Assembly (NCBI GenBank): GCA_024281015.1
Contig: JAMXLL010000280.1
Location: 1-42,531, forward strand
Source of the DNA: Candidatus Binataceae bacterium
GTDB taxonomy: Bacteria > Desulfobacterota > Binatia > Binatales > Binataceae
Reading direction: 5' to 3'
Length of the DNA: 42,531 bases
The stretch's first letter is position 1, and the number at the start of each line of letters is the position of its first letter. Shown in pieces: positions 34,676 to 42,531 of the stretch. The translations under genes were made by a program, and so were the position numbers. Under the pieces are notes generated by a model. That model was not told the DNA's origin. It worked only from the letters and a program-made list of their open reading frames with translations, and searched no databases.

Positions 34676-35053
34676 TTATTCTTTCTCCAGTACGCACTTA
34701 AGCGGATACTGACTTTCGCGCGCGAGTTCTTCGACAGTGCGCACCTTGGTTTCTGCGATCTCGTACGGATAAACTCCCGCAACCCCCATGCCGTTTTGAT
34801 GAACGTGTAACATGATGCGGGTGGCTTCAGCATGCCCCTTATGAAAAACCTGCTTGAGGATCTCGACCACAAATTCCATGGGCGTGTAGTCGTCGTTGAG
34901 CAGGACACACTTGTAAAGCGGCGGCTTTTTGGTCCGGGTCTGCTCCTTGGTGCGCCGTTCGGTTACTATTTCGCCGTAGCGATCGTCACCGTTGCTACCG
35001 GCGTCGTCGCGTTTTCGTGAGTCGAGCCTTGCCAATTGAAATTGCTTCGGCAT
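34676..35053 (-). CDS. clpS: ATP-dependent Clp protease adaptor ClpS
   Basis: A 125-residue adaptor that binds proteins with destabilising N-terminal residues and delivers them to ClpA. The core is clear: PPLYKCVLLNDDYTPMEFVV (substrate pocket Asn-Asp and Met), then ATRIMLHVHQNGMGVAGVYP (pocket His), and YEIAETKVRTVEELARESQY. About 40 basic and polar residues precede the core, as the flexible N-terminal extension does in the family. The ATG at 35053 was chosen; a TTG at 35074 would add seven residues. Confidence 0.97.
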   Translation of the reverse strand: MPKQFQLARLDSRKRDDAGSNGDDRYGEIVTERRTKEQTRTKKPPLYKCVLLNDDYTPMEFVVEILKQVFHKGHAEATRIMLHVHQNGMGVAGVYPYEIAETKVRTVEELARESQYPLKCVLEKE

Positions 35054-35204
35054 TATCGCCACCCGTCGCGGCAATTTCCTCTATGCGAAGTCTACCAGAA
35101 TCAGCGCCAAGTCGCATGGCCGAAATGCGAGAGTTTTTGCTTCACTCCCTCCAGTTGCTTTGAATCGGCGCATGCGACGATTAAGCTCTAGGCGCGGAGC
35201 ATTG

Positions 35205-36407
35205 ATGATGGCGGCGACCAAGGAAGCTTCCGTTCGGTTAGAACTCACGGTGGTAGAACGGATACGCGACATTCCGTGCGACGCGTGGAACGCCTTGCTC
35301 GCTCCAGACGATTCGCCTTTCCTGGAATGGGAATGGCTGTGCGCGATGGAAGAATCGAAGAGTGCCGCACGCAAGACCGGTTGGGCGCCCTATCATTTCA
35401 TCGTGCGCACTTCGCCGGGCGGCCGAATAGTCGCCGCCTGTCCAATGTATCTCAAATCGCACAGTATGGGCGAGTTCATCTTCGACCATGGCTGGGCTGA
35501 TGCGGCCGAACGGGCGGGGATTCGGTATTTTCCCAAACTGCTGGTCGGTATTCCTTTTACACCGCACACTGGGCGACGTTTCCTGGTATGCCAGGATTTC
35601 GACCGCACCACGATGATTGCGCTATTCGCGCGGGCATTGACGGAATTTTGCAAGGACAACGAGCTTTCATCCGTACATGTGAATTTCTGCACACCGGAAG
35701 AGGCGGAGGCACTGAAAGGCCTCGGTTATCTGGAACGCCTCGGCTACCAGTATCATTGGCAAAATGGCGGCTTCGAAAACTTCGATGACTACCTCGGGCA
35801 GCTCAAGAGCAAACGGCGCTATGCTGTCCGCCATGAGCGGGCGGCCTTGCGCGAGCAGGATGTCTCGATCCGAGTACATGCCGGCGATGAAATCGGCGAT
35901 GCGATGTTCGGCCCGATGTTCAAAATTTATTTATCGACCATTCAAAAGCTTTACTGGGGACGGCAATATCTCACGCGAGAGTTCTTTGAGTTGCTGCGCG
36001 CGAGCTTCAAACGGCATTTACGTTTTGTCTGCGCTTACCGGCGCGGCGAACTGATCGCCGGAACCATTAATCTGGAAAAGGCGGGGGTCTTTTACGGACG
36101 GTACTGGGGATGTTTCAGCGAGTTGCCCTTCCTCCACTTCAACGTTTGTTATTACGCTGCTATTGAACATTGTATCGAGCGCCGGATTAGCCGCTTTGAA
36201 CCCGGCGCGGGTGGCGAATACAAATGGTTACGCGGCTTCGACCCGTCTCTCACTCGTAGTATGCACTTCATTGCCCATGCTGGCCTGCGCAAGGCAATAG
36301 CCAGTTTCCTCAGTCGCGAGCGCCGCGAGGTTGAGGCCTGGATTGCCGAAGGACGTGATCGTAGTCAGCTCAAGCCAGTACCACCATCAAACGTCGAAGC
36401 CGAGTAA
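35205..36407 (+). CDS. COG3146/DUF482 family protein (GNAT-like)
   Basis: A 400-residue protein of the 'peptidoglycan biosynthesis'/GNAT-like family. Blocks: IPCDAWNALLAPDDSPFLEW, GRIVAACPMYLKSHSMGEF, FDHGWADAAERAGIRYFPKL, VGIPFTPHTGRRFLV, SKRRYAVRHERAALREQDV, RRGELIAGTINLEKAGVFYG and RFEPGAGGEYKWLRGF. The fold is that of two GNAT domains as in Fem-type aminoacyl transferases; the true reaction is unknown. The ATG at 35205 has GGAG 5 bases before it; a TTG at 35160 would add 15 basic residues. Transcribed away from clpS. Confidence 0.9.
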   Translation: MMAATKEASVRLELTVVERIRDIPCDAWNALLAPDDSPFLEWEWLCAMEESKSAARKTGWAPYHFIVRTSPGGRIVAACPMYLKSHSMGEFIFDHGWADAAERAGIRYFPKLLVGIPFTPHTGRRFLVCQDFDRTTMIALFARALTEFCKDNELSSVHVNFCTPEEAEALKGLGYLERLGYQYHWQNGGFENFDDYLGQLKSKRRYAVRHERAALREQDVSIRVHAGDEIGDAMFGPMFKIYLSTIQKLYWGRQYLTREFFELLRASFKRHLRFVCAYRRGELIAGTINLEKAGVFYGRYWGCFSELPFLHFNVCYYAAIEHCIERRISRFEPGAGGEYKWLRGFDPSLTRSMHFIAHAGLRKAIASFLSRERREVEAWIAEGRDRSQLKPVPPSNVEAE

Positions 36408-36409
36408 TT

Positions 36410-36430
36410 CGGCCGCTGTTTGAGCGGCCG
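36410..36430 (+). terminator. Hairpin just after the COG3146 gene
   Basis: A perfect 8-bp stem CGGCCGCT/AGCGGCCG with a 5-base loop, two bases after the stop codon. No T-tract follows, so it may be a factor-dependent terminator or an mRNA end stabiliser. Confidence 0.4.
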
Positions 36431-36575
36431 TGCGGCCAGCCCGGAACTCCACTGGCTCGCCGTCGGGGCCTCAAACCCGGTTTGCTTCTGGTCCTTACAA
36501 GACTAGCCGCCAAAGGCAAGGCACTTACCAAAAGCAGTTATTATAATCTATGATGAAGTTTATCGCATAATCATC

Positions 36576-37916
36576 ATGCGCTTTGCTATGAGGACGTTCT
36601 GGCCCATGGACGACGCGATTGATCGTCGTGAACTGTTCTTCAAAGCATTGGCGGGTCTGGTGGGCGGCGCGATTGGATGGGTTCCGGTCGAAATTGCCAC
36701 TCACGGTCATTCGATAACTGAACACGAATCCCACTGGACCATCGTCGCCGGGATCGTCTCGGTCGCATTAGTGGCTGGAATGATTGGCGGAATGATTCTC
36801 GCTGCCGCGGACAATAGTCTCGAATTTACGCCCGCGGCAAAGCGCCGCTTTCTGCTCGGTTTCACGGTCTGCCTGGTGCTCGCCCTACCCGAGACTTATT
36901 ACTCCGATGTGATTTTCAGTAAGATCCTCATCGCTGGCGGATGGGGCGTGGGCCATCAAGGTTCCGAGCTCTACCTGGTAACGGGACGGCTGATTGGTTG
37001 GACCTTTATGGGGTTGATGCTCGGTATTGGTGTGGGCCTCGCCAGCCTATCGCTACCCAATATGATCAAAGGCGGCGTTGGAGGGCTGCTCGGCGGATTG
37101 GTCGGCGGAGCAGGATTCGATGTTATCGGCTCGTTCAGCCGAAGCGGCTTGGCCTCGCGGTTGATGGGCTTTAGTGTCATCGGGCTCGCAATCGGTTTCT
37201 TCATCGGCCTGGTCCATCAATTAACCAAATCAGCGTGGCTTGCGGTGGAGGCTGGCCGTCTGAAGGGTCGCCAGTTCCGGGTTGAGGGTGCGATGGTGAT
37301 GCTGGGACGGGCGGAAGAGAATGCAGTGGGTCTGTTCGGAGATCCAGGCGTGCAAGCACGGCATGCGGTTATCTCTCGTCAGGGGGATAGTTACATGCTG
37401 AAAAATCTGGCGGTACAGGCGGGAACGCTGGTCAACGGCAATCGCATCGAGACAGCGCAGTTACATGACGGGGATCGGGTGAAAATCAGCAGTTACGAAT
37501 TGACTTTTCATTTGCGTGCCGATCAACGAACCGCTGCAGTGGGATTCCCCGGACCCGTCACACCGGGAGCTGTATCCGCCAACTCGAGCGATACGCAGCC
37601 GTCCCGGCCTGAACCAACGATTCCAACAAGCGTGCCTGCCAACGCCTATTTGCGCGACGCCAGCGGTCGGCAGTTCTTGCTGCGCTCAGGTGTACCTACG
37701 CGTATCGGCCGCGCTCTGGACAACGATATTGTCATCGGCGAAGCGTCGGTGTCGCGGCATCACGCGAGGATCGAATATCGCAATGGAAGTTTCATTGTGC
37801 AGGATTTGGGCAGCCAAAACGGCACATGGCTCGCTGGGCAGCGAGTGACCGAGGCGCCACTTGGCGGCGGTGAGGCGCTTCGGCTGGGTGACGCTCTATT
37901 CACTTTCCATGTCTGA
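36576..37916 (+). CDS. Membrane protein with two FHA domains
   Basis: A 446-residue protein. The N-terminal half (about 20-225) has around five to six membrane helices with many glycines (GGLLGGLVGGAGF). The C-terminal half is cytoplasmic with two FHA domains, which bind phosphothreonine. FHA1 (about 240-315) has MLGRAEEN, QARHAVIS and GTLVNGNRI but lacks the key Ser before RH. FHA2 (about 357-446) is canonical: RIGRALDNDIVIGE, SVSRHHARI and SQNGTWLAG. First gene of a signalling operon with the kinase two genes on, its likely phosphorylating partner. The ATG at 36606 (with GAGGA upstream) is an alternative start. Confidence 0.88.
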   Translation: MRFAMRTFWPMDDAIDRRELFFKALAGLVGGAIGWVPVEIATHGHSITEHESHWTIVAGIVSVALVAGMIGGMILAAADNSLEFTPAAKRRFLLGFTVCLVLALPETYYSDVIFSKILIAGGWGVGHQGSELYLVTGRLIGWTFMGLMLGIGVGLASLSLPNMIKGGVGGLLGGLVGGAGFDVIGSFSRSGLASRLMGFSVIGLAIGFFIGLVHQLTKSAWLAVEAGRLKGRQFRVEGAMVMLGRAEENAVGLFGDPGVQARHAVISRQGDSYMLKNLAVQAGTLVNGNRIETAQLHDGDRVKISSYELTFHLRADQRTAAVGFPGPVTPGAVSANSSDTQPSRPEPTIPTSVPANAYLRDASGRQFLLRSGVPTRIGRALDNDIVIGEASVSRHHARIEYRNGSFIVQDLGSQNGTWLAGQRVTEAPLGGGEALRLGDALFTFHV

Positions 37917-38307
37917 CCCACGGATGGAACGGCCGCGCTTCTGCGCGCAATGCGGCTCTCCGGTGGTCGTCTCCGACGCGCGCTTCTGCAAAAATTGTGG
38001 CGCGCCGCTGAGCTGGTTGAGCCGCGATATTTCATGGCGGCCGTTGATAGCCATGTTTCTCAGCGTTATTCCCGGCCTGGGCCAATTGTACAAAGGACAA
38101 CCGGGCAGGGGATTCTTGTGGTTCATCTTTGTGCTGATGTTTTTACTATACGCACCGCCAATCGGCTTTCTGCTCTGGGTGATTTGCGCCGGCAACGCCG
38201 CATTAGCCGGTGCCGTGCGAGAAGAGGTTATTGTACAGCCGGCCAAGCGTCACACGCAGCCGCGTTCCCGCGGGCCGCGTTATCCAGTGCACCGGTCTGG
38301 ACTGTAG
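37909..38307 (+). CDS. Zinc-ribbon membrane protein
   Basis: A 132-residue protein. An N-terminal zinc ribbon (CAQCGSPVVVSDARFCKNCG, two CxxC pairs) is followed by two membrane helices (PLIAMFLSVIPGLGQLYKGQ and GFLWFIFVLMFLLYAPPIGF) that match the short TM2-type hairpin (PGLGQLYKGQ..RG). The tail is basic. The ATG at 37909 overlaps the stop of the FHA gene by 8 bp, so translation is coupled. Probably a membrane partner of the kinase module; the role is unknown. Confidence 0.85.
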   Translation: MSDPRMERPRFCAQCGSPVVVSDARFCKNCGAPLSWLSRDISWRPLIAMFLSVIPGLGQLYKGQPGRGFLWFIFVLMFLLYAPPIGFLLWVICAGNAALAGAVREEVIVQPAKRHTQPRSRGPRYPVHRSGL

Positions 38308-38314
38308 CGTTTAT

Positions 38315-39943
38315 ATGATCGCTCCGCTCACCATAGTTGGCGGCCGCTATCGAGTCGTCAAAGCTCTAGGCGGCGGCGGTATGAAACTAGTGTACCTCGC
38401 CGAGGACTTGCGGCTGGCTGCGCGCAGATGTGCGCTGGCCGAGATGGTCGACAGCTTCACCAGTGCTGAGGCGCAGAAACAAGCAATAACTGCCTTCCAG
38501 CGCGAGGCCGATATGCTCGCGCAGCTCAGCAACGAGCATATTCCGCGTGTCTTCGACCGGTTTAGTGAGGGCAACCATCATTTCCTCGTAATGGAGTACA
38601 TTGAGGGGTCGACGCTCGAGGAGCAAATCAAGCAGCACGGCGGCAAGCTCCCTGCCCAACAGGTGGTCGACGTCGCGCTGCAGCTCCTCGATACGCTCGA
38701 TTATCTCCATCATCTGCAGCCGCCGGTCATTTATCGTGACTTGAAGCCGTCTAATATCATGGTAAGCGGCGGCGGAAACGCCAAGCTGATAGATTTCGGC
38801 ATCGCCCGCCATTTCCAGCCGCTCTCCAATGCAACCATGATCGGTACCCAAGGCTACGCACCACCTGAACAATATAGGGGTAAAGTCGACACCCGCTCTG
38901 ATATTTACGCCTTGGGAGCAACGATGCATCACGCAATCTCCGGTCGTGATCCGGCGCTCGAGGCACCGTTCAGCTTTCCACCGTTACTGAAACTTTGCCC
39001 GGACGCGGATGCCCGTCTTGCGGCGGTTATCGACCAGGCCCTCGCGTACGATGTCGCCAGCCGGGTGCCCGATGCTGCTGAATTCAAGTACCGGCTGCTC
39101 GAAACAAGGAACGGGGCCGCCCATACCAGTGTCGAAGCTCATGCCCAAAACAAACACGAGGCAAAGACTCAGCTCAGACTTCGCCTGGCCGAAGTTACAC
39201 CCGATTCACCTGGGCAGCCCGCCAATCACAACCCCGGGCATTCTGGCGTAATAGCTTCAGGAGGGGTTGCGGGGGAGCCGACGGTACTGAGCCCGACGAT
39301 TGAGGTGACGTGTCCCCAGTGTACCCGGCGGATTCCAGCCGATTCACTTTTCTGCTCATACTGTGCTTCCGACCTGCGCCTGCTCAGTCCCTTGTCCAGT
39401 ACGGCGGCGGCCAACGATGAAACCGTCTTGCTGTCCGGGAGTCATTCACCGGAAAATGTGCGCAGCACGGTGCTGGGAACATATCCACCCCTAAACCCCT
39501 CGCGACCTCGGCGCCGTAACGGCCTCAGGCGTCCTTTCCTGGTATTGGCACTGATCTTTGCGGCAGGCTTTATTGCGGCTGAGCTGATCAAATCGATTTC
39601 GAAGACCGACAATCCCGTGCCGCCAGGCTATAGTACGGGATCTGATGGGGGTGTTCGAACAATACCGCCGGCCCGTGCCGGGATTCCGCCCGGTGAGTAT
39701 TCGGGGTCAGACGACGATGGCTTTGTGCCAGAGCGTGCTCGGCTCGCTCAATTACGTGCGCGGCTCGACGGGCATGGCTATGCTGATGTCAAATTCCGTC
39801 TGGACGGAGACACTCTGATTCTTTATGGCACTGTGCCCTCGGATTATGATCGGTTGACGGTTCAGGCCATTTGCTTTGCGACGGTCGGGCTTACGCCCTT
39901 TAGCGATGAATTGACGGTCGCGGATGAGGACCCTGAGGATTAA
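38315..39943 (+). CDS. Membrane Ser/Thr protein kinase with WNK-like lysine swap
   Basis: A 542-residue protein. The kinase domain (about 10-275) has the glycine loop GGGGMKLVYLAED, alpha-C Glu64 (FQREADML), catalytic loop YRDLKPSN (Asp142, Asn147), DFG at 160-162 and PPEQY. The usual VAIK lysine is Ala42 (RRCALAEM, codon GCC), while Lys24 stands where the third glycine of the loop normally is; this is the arrangement of WNK kinases. Next come a zinc ribbon (C333, C336, C347, C350), a membrane helix (about 407-430) and an extracytoplasmic BON-like domain (about 474-540, YADVKFRLDGDTLILYGTV). Starts 7 bp after the zinc-ribbon gene. Phosphorylated substrates may be read by the FHA protein. Confidence 0.93.
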   Translation: MIAPLTIVGGRYRVVKALGGGGMKLVYLAEDLRLAARRCALAEMVDSFTSAEAQKQAITAFQREADMLAQLSNEHIPRVFDRFSEGNHHFLVMEYIEGSTLEEQIKQHGGKLPAQQVVDVALQLLDTLDYLHHLQPPVIYRDLKPSNIMVSGGGNAKLIDFGIARHFQPLSNATMIGTQGYAPPEQYRGKVDTRSDIYALGATMHHAISGRDPALEAPFSFPPLLKLCPDADARLAAVIDQALAYDVASRVPDAAEFKYRLLETRNGAAHTSVEAHAQNKHEAKTQLRLRLAEVTPDSPGQPANHNPGHSGVIASGGVAGEPTVLSPTIEVTCPQCTRRIPADSLFCSYCASDLRLLSPLSSTAAANDETVLLSGSHSPENVRSTVLGTYPPLNPSRPRRRNGLRRPFLVLALIFAAGFIAAELIKSISKTDNPVPPGYSTGSDGGVRTIPPARAGIPPGEYSGSDDDGFVPERARLAQLRARLDGHGYADVKFRLDGDTLILYGTVPSDYDRLTVQAICFATVGLTPFSDELTVADEDPED

Positions 39944-39982
39944 CCCGGCACAGAGTTCGAGGCAGCCGGGTGGCATTTGCTC

Positions 39983-40651
39983 ATGTTGATCGATCTCCAC
40001 GTCCATACCACGCTCTCTTCCGATTCCAATGTGTTGCCGGAAAGCTACCTGGAAGCGGCTTCGCAAGGGCCAACTCCGCTAGGAGCGATTTGCTTTACGG
40101 AGCATCGACTCTTCCCGACCGATCCTGACCTCGATCGTAATTATGCAGACCTCGCTGAGCGGTTCGGCGTGCGCATCTTCAAGGGCATCGAGGCTGATAC
40201 CGACCTGGGACACCTCCTCATCTTTGGCGTAACCCGAGAACTTAGACGGCGATTCGATCTTGAAGCCCGGATGCATCGCGCGCAGTTGATGATCGAGATG
40301 GTGCACGGCGAGGGCGGCGTCGCCATCCCGGCACATCCCTTCCGTGACTCAGGCTATGGCTCAAGGCTGGACGATTTGCTGGCGCGGCTGGGACCCGCGC
40401 TAAGCGCCATCGAAGCTATCAATGGCCAGAATACGCATGAACAGAATGTTGCAGCGATAATGGCATGCGAGAAGCTCGGCCTCACCGCAGTTGCGGGAAG
40501 TGACGCCCATTTCGCCAGCACGAAATGGTTCATGACGTGTGCCACGCAGTTGGAGCGCGAGGTCGCAACCGTCGAGGAACTCTGCGCCGAATTGCGCGCC
40601 GGCCGCGCACGCCCGTTTCAATTCCATCATCCTTATCCCGCCCGCGCATAA
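39983..40651 (+). CDS. PHP-domain metal-dependent hydrolase
   Basis: A 222-residue protein with the PHP fold, a trinuclear metal centre for phosphoester hydrolysis. Ligand motifs: DLHVHTTLSSDS, CFTEHRLFPTDPD, KGIEADTD, IPAHPFRDSGYG and VAGSDAHFAS. The substrate is unknown; family members include histidinol phosphatase and nucleoside phosphatases. The ATG at 39983 was chosen because the motif begins there; a TTG at 39977 is possible. It follows the kinase gene by 39 bp and is probably the last gene of that operon. Confidence 0.9.
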   Translation: MLIDLHVHTTLSSDSNVLPESYLEAASQGPTPLGAICFTEHRLFPTDPDLDRNYADLAERFGVRIFKGIEADTDLGHLLIFGVTRELRRRFDLEARMHRAQLMIEMVHGEGGVAIPAHPFRDSGYGSRLDDLLARLGPALSAIEAINGQNTHEQNVAAIMACEKLGLTAVAGSDAHFASTKWFMTCATQLEREVATVEELCAELRAGRARPFQFHHPYPARA

Positions 40652-40784
40652 ACGCCAGCCGGTGAAGCACGTTCACGGTTGATAAGTCGCGCCGAAAAGG
40701 CGCACGCTCAACGGCGCAATCGCGGGTTGTCTTCCCCGCCCACCCAGTAAGCCAGCGGATGCCCACCGCCAGGAGGGTTCGACA

Positions 40785-41642
40785 ATGAGATACGGTACGT
40801 TCATAACCAGCATGCGACCGGAAAAAATCGCTGCCAACCTGCGGCAGGCGGAAGACGCTGGTTTCGAATCGGCTTGGATCGGCGAGCACCTTATCATGCC
40901 GGTCAATTATCAATCGAAATATCCTTACACGCCGGATGGGCGTTTTCCCGCACCCCTCGACGTGCCGTTCCATGATCCCATGATGACGCTAACCTACGCG
41001 GCTGCGTTAACTAGCCGGATTCGGCTGGCGACCGGAATTTTCGTGGTACCGCTGCGCAATCCGATCACAACCGCTAAATCAGTCGTATCGCTCGATGTCC
41101 TGAGTAACGGACGGGTAATCTTCGGAGTTGGCATCGGTTGGTTCTCTGAGGAGTTCGAAGCTGCCGGAGTGGGCGCGCATTTTAAGGACCGTGCTCTCCG
41201 CACTCGCGAATATATTGAACTCATGAAAGCCCTGTGGACGCAGGAAGACCCGGTCTACACTGGTCGGACCTTCAGCGTCAGCGGTGTCCGCTTCAATCCC
41301 AAACCGGTGCAAAAGCCGCATCCCCCGATTGTCGTCGGCGGCACCAGCGAATTGGCGCTCAAGCGCACTGTGCGTTATGGCGATGGATGGTACGGAATCG
41401 CACGTAGTATGGATGAGGCGCAGATGCTCATCGCGAGGCTGCGCGAACTCGAACGAGGTGCAAGCCGTGCTCGTCAGGTCGAAATCACGTTGAGTTTGCG
41501 CACCGGCCATCCATTAACCACCGATGAGGTACGGCAGTTGCGCGATCTGGGAGTCGAGCGCATTCTGGCCGGATTACCGCTGCGCGCGCTCGAAGGCGAC
41601 GAGCTATTGCGCTTCCGCGATGAGATGATGGCCAAGGTGTAG
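40785..41642 (+). CDS. LLM-class F420-dependent oxidoreductase
   Basis: A 285-residue luciferase-like enzyme. Blocks: RYGTFITSMRPEKIAANLRQ, FESAWIGEHLIMPV, KYPYTPDGRFPAPL, IRLATGIFVVPLRNPITTAK, NGRVIFGVGIGWFSEEFE and KPHPPIVVGGTSELALKRTV. The YPYTPDG insertion is shared with the gene at 13548. The substrate is unknown. The ATG at 40785 follows a perfect AGGAGG. It lies 133 bp after the PHP gene and is probably its own unit. Confidence 0.94.
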   Translation: MRYGTFITSMRPEKIAANLRQAEDAGFESAWIGEHLIMPVNYQSKYPYTPDGRFPAPLDVPFHDPMMTLTYAAALTSRIRLATGIFVVPLRNPITTAKSVVSLDVLSNGRVIFGVGIGWFSEEFEAAGVGAHFKDRALRTREYIELMKALWTQEDPVYTGRTFSVSGVRFNPKPVQKPHPPIVVGGTSELALKRTVRYGDGWYGIARSMDEAQMLIARLRELERGASRARQVEITLSLRTGHPLTTDEVRQLRDLGVERILAGLPLRALEGDELLRFRDEMMAKV

Positions 41643-41686
41643 AGACGAACCGCATGCCGGTTGGGGGGCGCGGTATCGAAGAGAGT

Positions 41687-41711
41687 GCCGCAATTCGCAC
41701 AGAATTGCGGC
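41687..41711. terminator. Convergent hairpin between LLM and TPR genes
   Basis: A perfect 10-bp stem GCCGCAATTC/GAATTGCGGC with loop GCACA, between two convergent genes (stops at 41642 and 41767). No T-tract on either side, but the position and strength suggest a bidirectional transcription end. Confidence 0.5.
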
Positions 41712-41766
41712 CTTCGCGATTATCGCTTTCGCATTTTCGAACAGCGCAGATTCTCCGGGTAAGCGG

Positions 41767-42531
41767 TTACGAGCTAAGGTGGTCGAGCAATGCTTTGGCG
41801 GCTTTCAGGTCAGCGGTGTCAAAGCCTTCGGTGAACCAGTTGTAGATTGCGGCTAGTCTTGGCCGCGCCTCATCATGACGGTTCTGCTGCGTAAGCAACC
41901 GAGCTAGGCTCGTACTCGCCCGGAGCTCCAGTGATTTATTACGATGCTGACGCGATGTCTCGATGGCCCGACAAAAGCATTCCTCCGCAGCCTCAGCATT
42001 ATTGGTTGTACACAACTCGCCTCGAAGTCGATATATCTCGGGTTCGTAAAGACGTATTCCTTGCGCCGCCAACGTAGATGCTTCCTCTAACGTCACTTCA
42101 GCCTGTTCGCGTTGTCCCGCTTTGATATACTGTTCTGCGAGCACGGCAAGATGGTAAGCGGATGATGCCTTTTCTCCCGTTGCTTGCAAAGCGATCAGGC
42201 CCTGCTTCATCTGGGTGATGCCTTGTGCTGCGTATCCACGTTCGGCCACTGTCCAGCCGTGAAGGATATTTGCCCACGCCAGGTAGTCCGGAAGTTCATG
42301 TGCGGAGGAAATCGAAAGCAACGGTTGGATTAGGTTCTCAGTCTCCTCGACATCTCCTATACATTGATACAAATAGGCAGAAAAAGTCAGAGCATAGGCG
42401 TGACTATGTGGATGAGACAGCTCCTCGGCCAGCGCGAGCGCTTGGTGACTAAGCTTTTGCGCACTGGCCGGATAACCGACGTGCCACATTGTCCAAAGCA
42501 AGTACCCGAGACAGGCAATCCGTGGATCAAC
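41767..42531 (-). CDS. TPR-repeat protein, C-terminal part (cyclase/ATPase type)
   Basis: The frame is open to the window edge, so the N-terminus is missing; 254 residues are visible. They are helical TPR units: DPRIACLGYLLWTMWHVGYP, ALALAEELSHPHSHAYAL and HLAVLAEQYIKAGQREQAE. The last block, KSLELRASTSLARLLTQQ with YNWFTEGFDTADLKAAKALL, is a well-known ending of large proteins that combine an adenylate cyclase or kinase domain, an AAA-type ATPase and TPRs. The upstream domains lie outside, so the activity cannot be told. Confidence 0.9.
   Translation of the reverse strand, partial: VDPRIACLGYLLWTMWHVGYPASAQKLSHQALALAEELSHPHSHAYALTFSAYLYQCIGDVEETENLIQPLLSISSAHELPDYLAWANILHGWTVAERGYAAQGITQMKQGLIALQATGEKASSAYHLAVLAEQYIKAGQREQAEVTLEEASTLAAQGIRLYEPEIYRLRGELCTTNNAEAAEECFCRAIETSRQHRNKSLELRASTSLARLLTQQNRHDEARPRLAAIYNWFTEGFDTADLKAAKALLDHLSS

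Noticed and set aside
40688-40702. Hairpin GCGCC-GAAAA-GGCGC between the PHP and LLM genes
   Set aside because: Only 5 bp of stem, no T-tract on the plus strand, common by chance in GC-rich sequence.

Overview
This window is moderately GC-rich, densely coded bacterial chromosome with about 43 credible protein genes on both strands. I see no rRNA, tRNA, CRISPR array, phage genes or insertion sequence. The gene order rpmE-prfA-prmC-murA-hisD-hisB recalls Desulfobacterota/'deltaproteobacterial' genomes. Several F420-type luciferase-like oxidoreductases, two CaiB-type CoA transferases and a TPR tail of the cyclase/ATPase type point to a soil lineage of the Binatota or Rokubacteria kind. That placement is an inference, not a proof.

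Layout. 1-1445: 3' end of uvrB, then mscL with a C-terminal zinc ribbon. 1446-2339: a stretch with one credible small gene (1693-1872, minus). 2340-7090, minus: a four-gene Gld-type ABC operon (ATPase, permease, GldG-like protein, DUF4340 protein), divergent from polA (7348-9987). 10040-11717: ECF sigma factor, zinc anti-sigma factor and an exported protein, in one operon. 11748-23179: mostly single genes, including acpS, a ferredoxin, two GNATs, four LLM-type or CoA-transferase enzymes, DUF192, VOC, a methyltransferase, a GST and several small lipoproteins. 23526-29284: the housekeeping run rpmE, prfA, prmC, murA, hisD, hisB. 29464-30693: a second CoA transferase.

30694-32270 is the largest gap. 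It holds two imperfect copies of an element of about 210 bp. Each copy carries an intrinsic terminator reading on the minus strand. After it come clpA and clpS (minus), a COG3146-type protein, and a signalling operon at 36576-40651: a membrane protein with two FHA domains, a zinc-ribbon membrane protein, a membrane Ser/Thr kinase and a PHP-domain hydrolase. Then comes a fourth LLM oxidoreductase, and the window ends inside a TPR-rich protein (minus).

The observation I rate highest is the kinase at 38315-39943. The usual catalytic lysine of the VAIK motif is alanine, and a lysine stands in the third glycine position of the glycine-rich loop. This is the swap that defines eukaryotic WNK ('with no lysine') kinases. 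The other catalytic residues are intact, and the kinase is co-transcribed with its probable phosphothreonine reader (the FHA protein). The second is the pair of terminator-bearing repeats in the gap before clpA.
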